From Argopecten irradians (Eukaryota > Mollusca > Bivalvia > Pectinida > Pectinidae): a stretch of DNA of 64,000 bases. Position 1 is the first letter of the stretch; the number at the start of each line of letters is the position of its first letter. Where the stretch lies: NCBI RefSeq assembly GCF_041381155.1, contig NC_091136.1:46366284-46430283 (forward strand), given 5' to 3'. Below, one piece after another: positions 23,263 to 33,495 of this stretch. The position numbers and the translations under genes were made by a program. Below the pieces are notes generated by a model that was not told the origin of the DNA, searched no databases, and worked only from the letters and a program-made list of their open reading frames with translations.

Positions 23263-23965
23263 TCTTCTGAATGACTGCTAACTTGCACACGTCTTACACA
23301 GTTATATGTCAACAGGTGTATTTCCCGGAATCCTGTCGTCGTGATTTCAATGAAATAATCAGCAATCAAGTTATACATGTAAATAACATGTAATATAGAA
23401 CATAATATCAATTTTATAAGCATCCCACTGTCGTAAAAAACATCTTTTAATCGATCTCTGCAGCGTCAAACCCCACGAGGTCATATCCGGAAGTTTACAA
23501 AAATAAAAGCTTGGGTATTGCATTATGGATCAGCTTACACTCTAAACAAAGTCGATAATACAGTAACTCTTTACACAAAGACATATTTTATACACATGAT
23601 ATATCAAAATAAAGATATAACACACTTCTATGCGAACTGAAGACAGTATCTTAAACCAGCGTATTGAAATGTTAGCGAGAGTAAGCATGAATTCGAACTT
23701 GCAAATGTATTACACATGTGTCTTTCCCGGAATTCTGTCCCCGTGATTTTAATGAAATACTCCAATCAACTTTATAAACGGAAATAACGTGTAATATTAA
23801 ATATAATATCGACAATATAGACATCACACAGTCGTATAAAAATCATTTAATCGATCCCTGCAGTGACAAACACCACGAGGTCATATCCCCGAAGTTTGCA
23901 AAAATAAGGCTACGGTAATGCATAATGCGATAGGCCTACGCCTTCACTCTAAACGAAGTCAAATT
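23263..23965 (+). repeat. Two diverged direct repeats of about 270 bp
   Basis: The left unit (about 23285-23550) and the right unit (about 23695-23955) share 'tttcccggaat.ctgtc', 'cgtgattt.aatgaaat', 'aatcgatc.ctgcag' and 'caccacgaggtcatatcc' in order. Divergence is substantial, so this is an old tandem duplication or two decayed copies of one element. Confidence 0.7.
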
Positions 23966-24639
23966 TAGGTTACGATGCTAATCTTGATAATACATTAAAC
24001 TATTACACAACAATATGTTTGATACACAAACTATATCAAAATAGTGATACAATACAATCCTATTCATAATGAAGACTGTATTTTAACCGGCTTACTGACA
24101 TACGAACGAGAGTAAGCGTGGATTCGTACGGCCGCCTTGTTTGTTTACACACAAGTAGGCTTACGTAATGGCAGAGTAAACAACAAACAGCAACATGATC
24201 AAATCCATTTTTACTCAAGATATTCACATCATTGTGAATGTTATTTGTTATTTATTTCTATTAAATTTACAGACAGTTTTAGTTAGTCTAATCAATCGAT
24301 AATCATTACCGTATACGTACTTCATCAGAGATCCGTCAGAGATCGATCATACAAATGTATGTACATCAAACGTGGGTAACATGAATATTGGGGAAAAATA
24401 AATTGATGATCCTGTTGATACATAAAACTAGATAAACCAAATCAAAAAAGTATGTGTAGCAAATGTGAAGCATGCGAGAACAGGCAATCCCTGACAGTTC
24501 TTGACCTCTGTGCAATACACAACGTTACAATACACAGTGTAAAAGTTATCTCCCGTAGTTACGGAGATTGCCGATAGGATTACCAAGGTATAGTGTTCCG
24601 GTTATATTGAGAAACCTGAGTGATTTTATAATGGAAGGT
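23966..24639. other. Non-coding stretch, nothing recognised
   Basis: No motif-bearing open frame. It contains the short palindrome 'ggtgtatacacacc' near 24637. Confidence 0.35.
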
Positions 24640-25502
24640 GTATACACACCTCCATGAAAAAGCATTGTTTTACGTCTGTGACCTTGACCTTGAACGTTAT
24701 CCTCCAAAATCGAGAGGTCATTTTAAGAACTCATGTACGTACATAACGTCTCCAAATTTCAGCGCTCTACACCTCTTATTTATTACGAAGATGTCGTTTA
24801 AAGATTTAAAGCTTTTTGAACCCTGTGACCTTGAATGAATGTCAAGGTCAATAAAACAGCATAAGTTCTGTAGACATTCGTCCATGCTATGTCTATACAA
24901 AAAATCAAGCATGTGTGTTAAGTATTAAAGGCGCTGAAACCTTAAAAAAATTTGGCGGGAAAACGCCAAAATAGCCTTTTTTCAAAGGCCTATATCTCCG
25001 CCATTTTGGATTTCATGACCTTAAAACTTGTCATTATATATTTCTGAGGGCATGCCCTTTCATATCCAACTTTCAAAACTTTTCTGTGTTGAATTTCGTT
25101 TTTGACCTTTGTTTGACCCCGTAGCGAACTCTTGACCTTGACATAATCTCTGATAACATGGCATGGGAAAAGCACGCGCAATGTCAAGATCTATCTGAAT
25201 AACAAAACGTGAACGATGTACACCGTACGGTAATGAAGTTATGAGCGCTTAAACTTCGTTCCAAAAAATTGTTTTTTACGTCTGTGACCTTGACCTTGAA
25301 CATTTTTGTAAAAAATCGAACGTACATTTCAAGATCTTATGTACATTCATAACGTGTCCAAAGTTGAGCGTCGTACCTTATTTTGTTCTTGAGATATCCT
25401 GGGAACAAGATTTGTGGAAATAAGAAAAAGAAAGAAAAATAATAAGAAGAAAAAACAGAACAATAACAATAGGGATTTCCATCCTAAATGGAAATCCCTA
25501 AT
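24640..25502 (+). repeat. Interspersed 'tgaccttgaccttg' repeat ending in a hairpin
   Basis: Two sub-units begin 'acgtctgtgaccttgacctt' (24672 and 25288). Between them lies a block homologous to 19442-19735. The right end has a purine-rich A/G tract and then a 14-bp hairpin, tagggatttccat / atggaaatcccta (about 25470-25500). I know such hairpin-ended repeats from oysters and scallops but cannot assign a superfamily. The 3' CTAA next to a hairpin recalls Helitron ends only loosely. Confidence 0.65.
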
Positions 25503-25920
25503 AAACACTGCATTCACCTGACAATATTTCATTGAAGTAATAGATGAATGTGTTGTCAGCTATATCCCAACATATGTCCAATACGAACTAATAAAACACT
25601 TCAATATCCACTAGATTTTACACGTGCATGTACATGTGTATCGACACGTGTGTGTCCTTGGTAGTTGTCGCTCTTTCGGGTCAGGTACTATAGTCACGTG
25701 TATATGGCCAGTTGAGTGCATCGAGTACGATGATATACGTGGAGATATGTGGACGGATTATTGTTTGGATTTCTATTCACTTGCGTTGAAATTTTATTTT
25801 GAGAAACATCTAAATGACAACTTAGAGGAGTTGACATGTTTTCTTGCTAAAACAAGTCCCATATAGTTTTACAGGTGAGGGTTTTGTTTACCTATTTGTA
25901 GGTGATATATACTGTGGACT
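25503..25920. other. Non-coding stretch with an 80-codon frame
   Basis: The plus-strand frame at 25624-25866 has no recognised motif. It ends just upstream of the promoter-like block at 25921 and could be chance. Confidence 0.3.
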
Positions 25921-26095
25921 GCTAGGTGTATATGTACATGAATGAGCGCACGTGTGTCGATTCACGCGCTTTATATAGGGGTCGGTGAGTCGTCGGAATG
26001 TAAAACAAAAATGGCTGTCCTCAACCGGGGAATGTCTCATAAACGATTCTTGAAATTCGAGTACACTTATTTAAAAAAAAATCATTTTAATAATT
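25921..26095 (+). repeat. Block shared with 16646-16835 (inverted)
   Basis: It contains gcacgtgtgtcg, gctttatatagggg, aaaaatggctg, ggaatgtctca and an A-run, in the order found on the minus strand at 16.7 kb. It lies directly before the left end of duplicated segment 1. It could be a promoter-like piece carried by a mobile element. Confidence 0.55.
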
Positions 26096-26120
26096 TTAAC
26101 TTGCATTGTCAGCTTTAAAC
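26096..26120 (-). repeat. 25-bp fragment of the small repeat at 5.4 kb
   Basis: This 25-mer is the exact inverse of the sequence just right of the 110-bp MITE at about 5415-5440 (taaagctgacaatgcaag). It abuts the left end of duplicated segment 1. Segment 2 is abutted by the MITE itself. Confidence 0.8.
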
Positions 26121-26216
26121 CGAACTTCATTTTGCCTTGATTAGTTTTTATATAGTAGAAGCCGCAAGTGAATGCAAATATAGTTCTATCTAGAGTATGA
26201 CATTTACTTTTTTTTT

Positions 26217-26385
26217 AATCTAGACCTCTGAAACGCCTAAAATGGTGTTATGATAATCTGGTGGGTCCATAGTTATATAAACTGTAACTATTTGTCAGAT
26301 CCCTGTGCAATAGCCATCGTCGTCAGAAGTGTATATAATCTCTATCACAGGGATATGAGAATTAGTTATAGTTGATATCAATTCG
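26217..26385. mobile_element. Half copies of the 'cacagggat' MITE family
   Basis: 26217-26309 matches the right half of the MITE at 12126 (tctagacctctgaaacg through ggtgggtcc to cagatccctgtg). From 26346 a second terminus reads cacagggatatgagaatta. The two ends face outwards from each other. The same arrangement is in copy 2 near 50610-50780. Confidence 0.55.
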
Positions 26386-26509
26386 GAAACACCAGTTTTC
26401 ATAGACTATCTCAGACGTTTATTTTCATATAAACTTTATATTTTACATCGATTGCGATACAATGTATGCAAATCACCTTCAATATTCCGAGTATTTACAA
26501 ATGCGCAAA

Positions 26510-26583
26510 GGGTGGGATCGAACCCTGGTCGGTTAAGAGAAAGGTGAGCGGTTTTGCCACTACATCACCCGATCAACCAAACG
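26510..26583 (-). mobile_element. tRNA-like sequence, copy 1
   Basis: On the minus strand there is an A-box-like GATGTAGTGGCAAAACCGC, then a B box GGGTTCGATCCC, spaced as in a tRNA. The outer stems do not form a convincing acceptor, so I call it a tRNA-derived SINE head or tRNA pseudogene rather than a working tRNA. It is identical at 50901-50974. Confidence 0.6.
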
Positions 26584-27310
26584 TTTTATGATCATATATA
26601 GGTAAAATCGTATTCTACATATGGTCCTAGTCGAGAACTTATCGACAAACAGCTAGAAAGCCTAATCGCTGTAACTTAATGACTATTTAATGACTTTCGT
26701 GATTACTTAAATATATTAAATTGATCAGTGATTTACCATGATGTTAAAATTAAACCATCTTCAAAAGTTTGATTCAAGCTAATTGCATTTTAATAGACCA
26801 GGTTTGCGACATGTAGGCCTAATGGTAACAGCTGAGCATGATTAAAGGTGTTGTTTTCCAGGAGGCAAACTGATGTAAAGTCATGTGTGTCCACATGATG
26901 ATTTACGTGTTATCAAAGAACGATTTTCACAGAACAAACCATAGGCATTCTTACAAATAAACAGAATGCTAAATTGAAAGCAAAGATCGATTATAGATAA
27001 CATCCTATTAACATCGAGGGCAATATACAAATGCGTGGTGCATATTTTGGTATAGACTTGCCACCAGTCTCTAGAATATTAAATAAATAAATCACTAAAA
27101 TTGGCTTGATTATTTTTGTCTCTACTACATGCCTGATTCTAAGTTTTAAACTAGGGGGAGATAATCTAGTAAAGAACTCTGCTGAGAAAGTCTTATCAGC
27201 AACTTAGAGTCTGGTGGCCAGTCTAATTTTGGGAGATTGTGGTATTTTCTTCAGGGACTCTTGCTCCTTTTATAGGCTAATTATAGCGCTATCAATCATA
27301 TAGGTTAATT

Positions 27311-27664
27311 TCAAACACATTATATGTATTTTCCCTTGTTCAAACACATTATAAGTATTTTCCCTTGTTCAAACACATTATTTGTATTTTCCCTTGTTCA
27401 AACACATTATATGTATTTTCCCTTGTTCAAACACATTACATGTATATGTATTTTCCCTTGTTCAAACACATTATATGTATTTCCCTTGTTCAAAACACAT
27501 TATATGTATTTTCCCTTGTTCAAACACATTATAAGTATTTTCCCTTGTTCAAAATTATTATACGTATTTTCCCTTGTTCAAACACGTTATATGTATTTTC
27601 CCTAGCTCAAACACATTATATGTATTTTTCCTTGTTCAAACACGTTATATGTATTTTCCCTTGT
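27311..27664 (+). repeat. 29-bp minisatellite, copy 1 (about 12 units)
   Basis: The unit is approximately tcaaacacattatatgtat followed by tttcccttgt. One unit has a 6-base insertion and others have atatg/ataag/cgtta variants. As 29 is not a multiple of three, the unit can be read as FPLFKHI / FPCSNTL peptides in shifting frames, an artefact. The same array is in copy 2 with nearly identical variants in the same order. Confidence 0.95.
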
Positions 27665-28190
27665 TACGGAGCGGAAAGAAATAAAGAAAATAAGTCATAT
27701 AGTCTATCGTCTATATATTGTCTTTAACTTAATAATACAAAATTGTCTTATGAAAAAGCATCGTTAGCTACACTGTACATGTAGGCTTACATGTATATGT
27801 ATGTAGAATTACGTGGGTTTTCTTTTTATTCTACTTATTCGTACGCATGTTATTAATATCAAATAAAATGAATTCCCGCCTCCTTCATCTCACATTGTGG
27901 TAATCAAGTCGTATGCGACCAGTGTTCAACTAGCGTTTGAAATAACACAAATAATATCAATGATAATGCATAACGTTATACAAGTTCTCTTCACATCACT
28001 ATCGCAGTTACCTCCCTTAGTCCACAATTATATTGAACATATCTGTCATATCACATGCGTGTGGCTATACATCATCACTCCATTCCGATGTTGACACTTA
28101 AACACTTATTTCTATAAAAAAAAAGTCGCTAGACTGATGTTCTTCACGTTAAGTACATACACTTTACGACGTCTTCGTGGAATCCCGAAG
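27665..28190. other. 3' flank of UQCC2, copy 1
   Basis: Non-coding sequence between the minisatellite and UQCC2, nearly identical in copy 2. The 65-codon frame at 27897-28094 has no motif. Probably includes the 3' untranslated region of UQCC2. Confidence 0.4.
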
Positions 28191-28571
28191 TCAGCTCTTC
28201 CGTTTCATAAATGCTTTCATTGCCTCAAGGTTTCTGCTTATTACACCTTTATCTCCCAATTTTGACAGTTCAGCCGACTCATCAGACAACACTTGGTTGA
28301 TAGTTTCCAGGTGATGACCCGAACATCCTTCCGTACGAGGTCTCGGTCGCCACTGATCGCGGTGAACATTGTCAACGAGTCTTTGCAGACTGTCAAGTTC
28401 ATTGCGGCAGACCTCGGAATCCAACTGTGAGGAGTTTGAATCCCTGAAATTATACATGCCTTTCCTTCGAATAAACCGTGCTATATCCCTGGATTTTCTC
28501 GTTGGATTCAACGGCCATTGATCACAAATCTTCATAAATAACCGATACTGAAGTGTGGAACGTGCAGCCAT
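28191..28571 (-). CDS. UQCC2: Ubiquinol-cytochrome c reductase complex assembly factor 2, copy 1
   Basis: From the methionine at 28571 (MAARSTLQYRLFMKICDQWP) the frame encodes 126 residues, the same length as human UQCC2. The pattern YRxFxKxCxxWPxxxxxxxRDxxxxxR near the N-terminus, and the Cys/Glu helix with 'SLQRLVDNVHRDQW' after it, follow the family. UQCC2 works in the mitochondrial matrix with UQCC1 in cytochrome b synthesis and complex III assembly. A longer upstream methionine at 28664 exists, but the extension (MKWVLFIIDTVNNHH) lacks family resemblance. The gene has no intron here. The protein is identical to that of copy 2, although the surrounding DNA has some differences. Confidence 0.85.
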   Translation of the reverse strand: MAARSTLQYRLFMKICDQWPLNPTRKSRDIARFIRRKGMYNFRDSNSSQLDSEVCRNELDSLQRLVDNVHRDQWRPRPRTEGCSGHHLETINQVLSDESAELSKLGDKGVISRNLEAMKAFMKRKS

Positions 28572-28978
28572 CGTGCCGGTTGTTTTGTAACTACTGAAGG
28601 GAGACAACTCTAAGAGAAAATGGTGGTTATTAACCGTATCTATTATAAAGAGCACCCATTTCATGCCGCTACAGCTGCTAAAAACCGTTCACGTGTAGAC
28701 CTACGCATGTAGAGTGTGAAAATGATTCTCGAATCCGAGGTTTATGAAAATTTCGATTTATTTTGATATCCCATTTTCTTAAGAACATTCCACAATTAGA
28801 ATATGAAAGAAAGTCTTTCTATGAATGAATGATTTATTGTTTCCTGTTTGTTATAGAAATATTATGTTTAAATATATTTTTTATTTAATCGGTCCATTTC
28901 AAGGAAGTGACCTATATGGTCTGTTTAAAATAGAGATAAATAAAATGAATAAAAATTTTTTTTTTCTTTTTTTTTTTT
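28572..28978. other. 5' flank of UQCC2, copy 1
   Basis: Upstream region of UQCC2, ending in a T-tract at about 28955-28980. It probably holds the promoter. No TATA box stands out. Confidence 0.35.
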
Positions 28979-29385
28979 TTAAAGGCCCACCACCTTTCCG
29001 AAACAGCTTTTAATTTTTAAAATGGAAATGTAAAACGAGATCGATTATTTTATAGAGTCGCATAAGTTAGCAACTTACCGGTAATGCTACACTTATCATC
29101 GTCTTCTGAACAATTTAATTTAGATAAATAAAATGTTAATTTTCATAACGCGGGTCGTCTTATGTTTCCCGCCGTCGTGCTAAATACCGCGCGGTAGTTG
29201 ATTATCACTGCAGCAGAAGGCAAAATAGCGAGATGAAACCCAACTGTTATCATATATTACGCAGGATAACTTGCATATGTTTGGCGTTGTAACCTCATCT
29301 TAGGCCATCCGTATATATTTTCTTATGTTATTTATGATTTTTAGAAACCTTTAAATTTTGCTCCGGAAAGGTAGTGGGCCTTTAA
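28979..29385. mobile_element. 399-bp TTAA MITE present only in copy 1
   Basis: The element spans 28983-29381, starts AGGCCCACCACCTTTCCG and ends CGGAAAGGTAGTGGGCCT. TTAA flanks both sides (28979-28982 and 29382-29385). Copy 2 has the empty site (T-tract, TTAA, actaaataattcag) near 53375. The 3' two-thirds of a sister copy lies at 40481-40743. Confidence 0.92.
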
Positions 29386-29608
29386 CTAAATAATTCAGAT
29401 TTCACAACATTGTAGGCAAACAAAATGTACACCCGTGACCCGTTTTGCAATGGAAGTGAAGCATCTTAAGTTTACTTAAATGAAAATGATACGAAACTTC
29501 ATGCTGATTTTAGGATGCTGGTTTACTACTAGCTCTATACGGAAGTGAATACTTGAATTGTCTTTCAGTCTTGATCTACATAAAATATATTAAGCCAATG
29601 AGTTCTTC

Positions 29609-30163
29609 TGCGCATTGTGACCCTGCAGGTAGGGCGTTAGAATTGTACCTGCTGCCCCTATTGCATGATCGTAAAAGGCGACTAAATTTAGGATCTTATC
29701 TTTTCTCTTCTTCCTAACTGACTTTATCTTTCTTAATGCCTCCCTTGGCACTGCCTCACTTTTGGCCTTGAGTTGAGCGTTCGCCCCTGTGAGGAAGGCT
29801 CTGGGTTCTGTCCCCTGGCCGAGACACACCAAAGTCTTTAAAAGTGGTAGCTTCTGCTCCTGCTTGGCGCTCAGCATACAGGGTGGGGAACGACTGGTTC
29901 GCCCGTTAACAGTATAATGTGACCGGGTGGGGTGTGTTGCTTGGTGTCTTCGGCGGCATGCTTCAGTGATATAGCACTATAAAAAGGGCAACAGTTCCAC
30001 TATACAAGAAGGCACAACATGAATATACAGCAGTCTCCCAAAACACACACCTCACACAACATACACGCAACACACCGCATACATGGGAGGCCGTCCTTAC
30101 ATGACCATAGCTGTTAATAGGACGTTAATTAATCAAACAAACAAACAAACAAATGCGCATTGT
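29609..30163 (+). mobile_element. SINE insertion present only in copy 1, 10-bp target duplication
   Basis: The element at 29619-30153 is flanked by TGCGCATTGT on both sides (29609-29618, 30154-30163). Copy 2 has the uninterrupted site 'tctgcgcattgtctttata' near 53600. It begins gaccctgcaggtagggcg, contains 'cattgcatgatcgtaaaagg', and ends with the shared tail 'gctgttaataggacgt' and (AAAC)n. At 535 bp it is long for a SINE, so it may be composite. The minus-strand 95-codon frame within it is chance. Confidence 0.92.
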
Positions 30164-31255
30164 CTTTATAAAAAGACGACATAACAGCAGAATAATACGT
30201 GGCGTTATGTCTTATGGCATATGACGATTTGTTTGCACAAGAAAATAATATTTTCAGAGAATAAAAACCCTATCAAAGTTACCAGTGATTTAGGACTATT
30301 CCATATTTTCATATTACTTGTAGAGTTATAGAGTGTGCACCCAAGTTCACAATATATAATGTAGGTATCCATTGTGACGTCATTGTTTTGTAATTAAAAC
30401 TCTAAAATAGGACGTAATGATGTCTGTGGTATTATGATTGTATGTAATATTGCAGGTACACGGTAGATTATTTCCTATAATTAGAATTACTACTAGATCA
30501 GAGATACTCATGAATATATGTGTCATACCCAGGTACACATGTACGTTAACTCCTCTATACCAATGCCTATTTAGGATGATACATTTTATATAATTCCGTT
30601 CAAAGAGCTGAGGAGATATCCATGTAGTACATCATATATAAAACCACCCTTCGTTAACAGGCATTTGAATAAGTTCTGTTCGCTGGATTTGGTGCTTATT
30701 TTACTCTTCTGTCTCTTTGGTCGTTAGCCTATTAAAAAGAAGCCTATAATGTGTCAGAATATTTGGATATTTTACTCGATTATTGAATCTATATTTAAAA
30801 TGATTGAGGTTATGATACACTACTAGTCTAGAATCAATACAATTGAATGTAATGCAAATATTGCTTAGTCTACATTGGCAAAAATATGTAAGAAATAGTT
30901 CACAATGATCGATTTTCCTCTGAAATCATTCAATTTTTTATTTGTGTTAAATTTGTTTTATGTCCTGATCCAATACCATCCGTGACCATTTATGGAAATC
31001 GCTTCTCTAAGACGGACATCTATATAGTTTTATTATATCGGCAAAAGTGTCAGTTTCTCCCTTCAGTCTGCAATCGGGGCTCTATCGGTTTTCTATACAT
31101 ACCGATTATTTATCTATTTCTAGTATTTATCAAAATGTACGTTATTTCAAAGTAATATCTGATCTAATTGTCAATGAACAATTAAAAATAATGACATTTA
31201 TACTATCAGAGCTACTGTACCTGTGCTAAATTCTCTTCTAATATATATGTTGTGT
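30164..31255. other. Non-coding, shared with copy 2
   Basis: Co-linear with about 53611-54683 of copy 2. No gene recognised. Confidence 0.4.
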
Positions 31256-31512
31256 CAGTGCATGTGTTCTGAGTACATGTTTATCAATTTGGACCCACCA
31301 GAGTGCTCATAAACAATTTGTTTGTGTTTTGGGGTCTATACAAAAATAGGTAAAATTCACATTCTACATCTACTATATATTATTGTTATAGTACATGTAG
31401 AATAAAAAAAGATACCGATTTTTATCAACATCCCTAAAGCGCCAAATTAATGGACATTCTGGTGGATCCAAATTGATATAAACTGTAACTAACTTCTCAG
31501 ACCCCCGTGTGT
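31256..31512. mobile_element. MITE of the 'cacagggat' family, copy 1
   Basis: The left inner block 'caatttggacccaccagagtg' is mirrored by 'ttctggtggatccaaattg' on the right. The outer right end is 'aacttctcagacccccgtgt'; the outer left end is eroded. The same insertion is present in copy 2, so it predates the two copies. Confidence 0.7.
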
Positions 31513-33495
31513 CAGTGTTGAAAGTATGCAATTATAGGTAGAATCTGTCATTTACCTGTTTATATACAGGTACTTACAATAGATATTATTGTCTGACCTG
31601 TGGTAAATATGGCCGATACAGGTGTCGCTCTGTGTACAAAAGACAGCGCATAAAGGAGGTCAGCGCTTTAATTCTTAAATGTTAATCTAGATCTTGTATA
31701 TATGAATGCCCGTATAATATACGGAAAGTTATACAAATCCAGTTTGCATTAGGTTTCTAACCCTAACTTAACAACTGGATTATATCCCCGTCTTTAGTAC
31801 GGACTTATTGGTTATACAGCCTGGCCGGGGATTAACCAGGGATTGACATAATCCGGCAGTGCCATGGTACCGCCAGGGCTCCACAGAACATCGATGGTGA
31901 ATATAGACTGAACATCCGGAAATTTCAGAGGAAACATGAATTTGTTTATTTGGGAAATATGCTGAATCTTGACGTTTCAACAATGGACATTCGATAAAAC
32001 AGTTAAAGGTATGAAAATAAATACATTTGTAGATAGTATTGAACTTATATGTTGTTTCGTGATATGGAAAACAACACCTGACTGAGAAATAGTGTCAGAT
32101 ATATATTTTGAACTGTAACTACGTGTACATGTACTTTCATTCATTTATATATAATATATTTTTTTTTAAATCATAAAAAAACCCGAAACATATCACGCTT
32201 ATATCAATGACTTCAATAATTTTGAATGAGACTTTACATCGACATAACACAGTTGGGTTTACTGGAATAAACATGAAAAGTTTATTAGTCAATGCCTATT
32301 ACTGTTCGGCAGTTACTTTAATCTTTACATTTTTATCATTGGTAAACATGACAGCTAACTGTCCTAAAGTCCATTATCGAATACATAGATATGATTTCTC
32401 AAAGTGACGATTTCACCATTTAAAAATACAGTGATAAACTATCTTGTCATCTAGAAGAAAACATTGTATTCTAATCTCAACAAGTGAAAAAAGTGAAGGA
32501 TACGAAAACTTCGGACTTAAACATTGAAATACAATAGACGGATGTTTTTTTTTTTCTAAACAAATAAGTGTGATTTTACATTTCAATACATAGTCTTCCT
32601 GCTTCTCATTCTTTTTCAACCCTTCTTATAACATGCCCAGTAATATTTGTACAACAAACTATCTTTATAACGAATCGATTGTGTTCGCCCCCTGACTTTC
32701 GTTATAACGGCGATTTAGATTAAAGTACGTTATGCCGTACACTAACAGTTGGAATGTGCTAGACGGGGCGGCAATGTATTGTAACCGGTTTAATAGTACC
32801 CCTCCTCGATTCCCAAAGATTACTATCACTGTTTATATCCCCTTCCGGACTATGCCATAGCACAAGTGAAAGATATGTGTGCGATAACAGATGGTGCAGG
32901 TAGTTTATTCATTAAATATACATCAAACGAACTGAATAAAGCTTATATATGGCTTTGAAGGTGGACGTCACTCTCTACAACCTCCAAAGGAAGTCTCTAT
33001 AGGCCCGAGAATGGTCAGTTTGTTTTCTTCTGAACTGCTTTCAGTGTTTCTATTATATAGTCCTAGGGAGAATATAACGAGAGTGATAGTAACCTCTGGG
33101 ATATAGAGGGTGATGGTACCCTAACCTGCATGGGTGTAATACTAGAAGAGAGTTAATATTGAAATAAACTAACACGGTTAAACCAGGTGTAACGAGTTTT
33201 ATTTAGTGTTAGTGGCAGGAATCTACTACCGTACAGCAAGGGTTTAATCTGCAATTAGTTTTGATGTTGTACGAGCTGTTCAGGAATCTTAAATGTAAAA
33301 TCGTAATGCTTTATCATGTAAATGCTGGTTTTAACTCTAATTTAACTCGATGTGACTGCGCCTCATGTAATATGACCGAGTTAGATTTAGTCTAACAGTG
33401 TTTACTTGATATTTCACAATACTAGTGTTACTTAATTTAGTGTATAACAAATATGTTTGTTTATTCTCTGTTTACAGAGATACCCGCAGTACAAC
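31513..33495. other. Non-coding, upstream of the 574-codon gene, copy 1
   Basis: Co-linear with copy 2. It ends with a polypyrimidine acceptor (ttctctgtttacag) just before the coding exon; copy 1 has two extra bases at this junction. A small frame (32270-32407, 'MKSLLVNAYYCSAVTLIFTF...') looks like a signal peptide but has no other support. Confidence 0.35.

Noticed and set aside
24640-25502. Helitron
   Set aside because: A terminal hairpin and a CTAA are present, but the hairpin directly abuts the end, no 5' TC terminus was defined, and no Rep/helicase sequence is visible.
26510-26583. Functional tRNA gene on the minus strand (also 50901-50974 and 49355-49430)
   Set aside because: A- and B-box words are present but the acceptor stems do not pair convincingly.
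27311-27730. Long frames reading FPLFKHI/FPCSNTL peptides over the minisatellite (also 51709-52125)
   Set aside because: The unit is 29 bp, so all frames are cycled through and stay open because the unit lacks stops. No start context or homology supports a protein.
29590-29877. 95-codon minus-strand frame
   Set aside because: It lies inside the SINE insertion, in antisense, and extends into the target site.
32207-32407. Small frame with a signal-peptide-like start (also 55536-55835)
   Set aside because: Hydrophobic stretch only. AT-rich DNA yields such frames easily, and no mature-peptide pattern (Cys or processing sites) is present.
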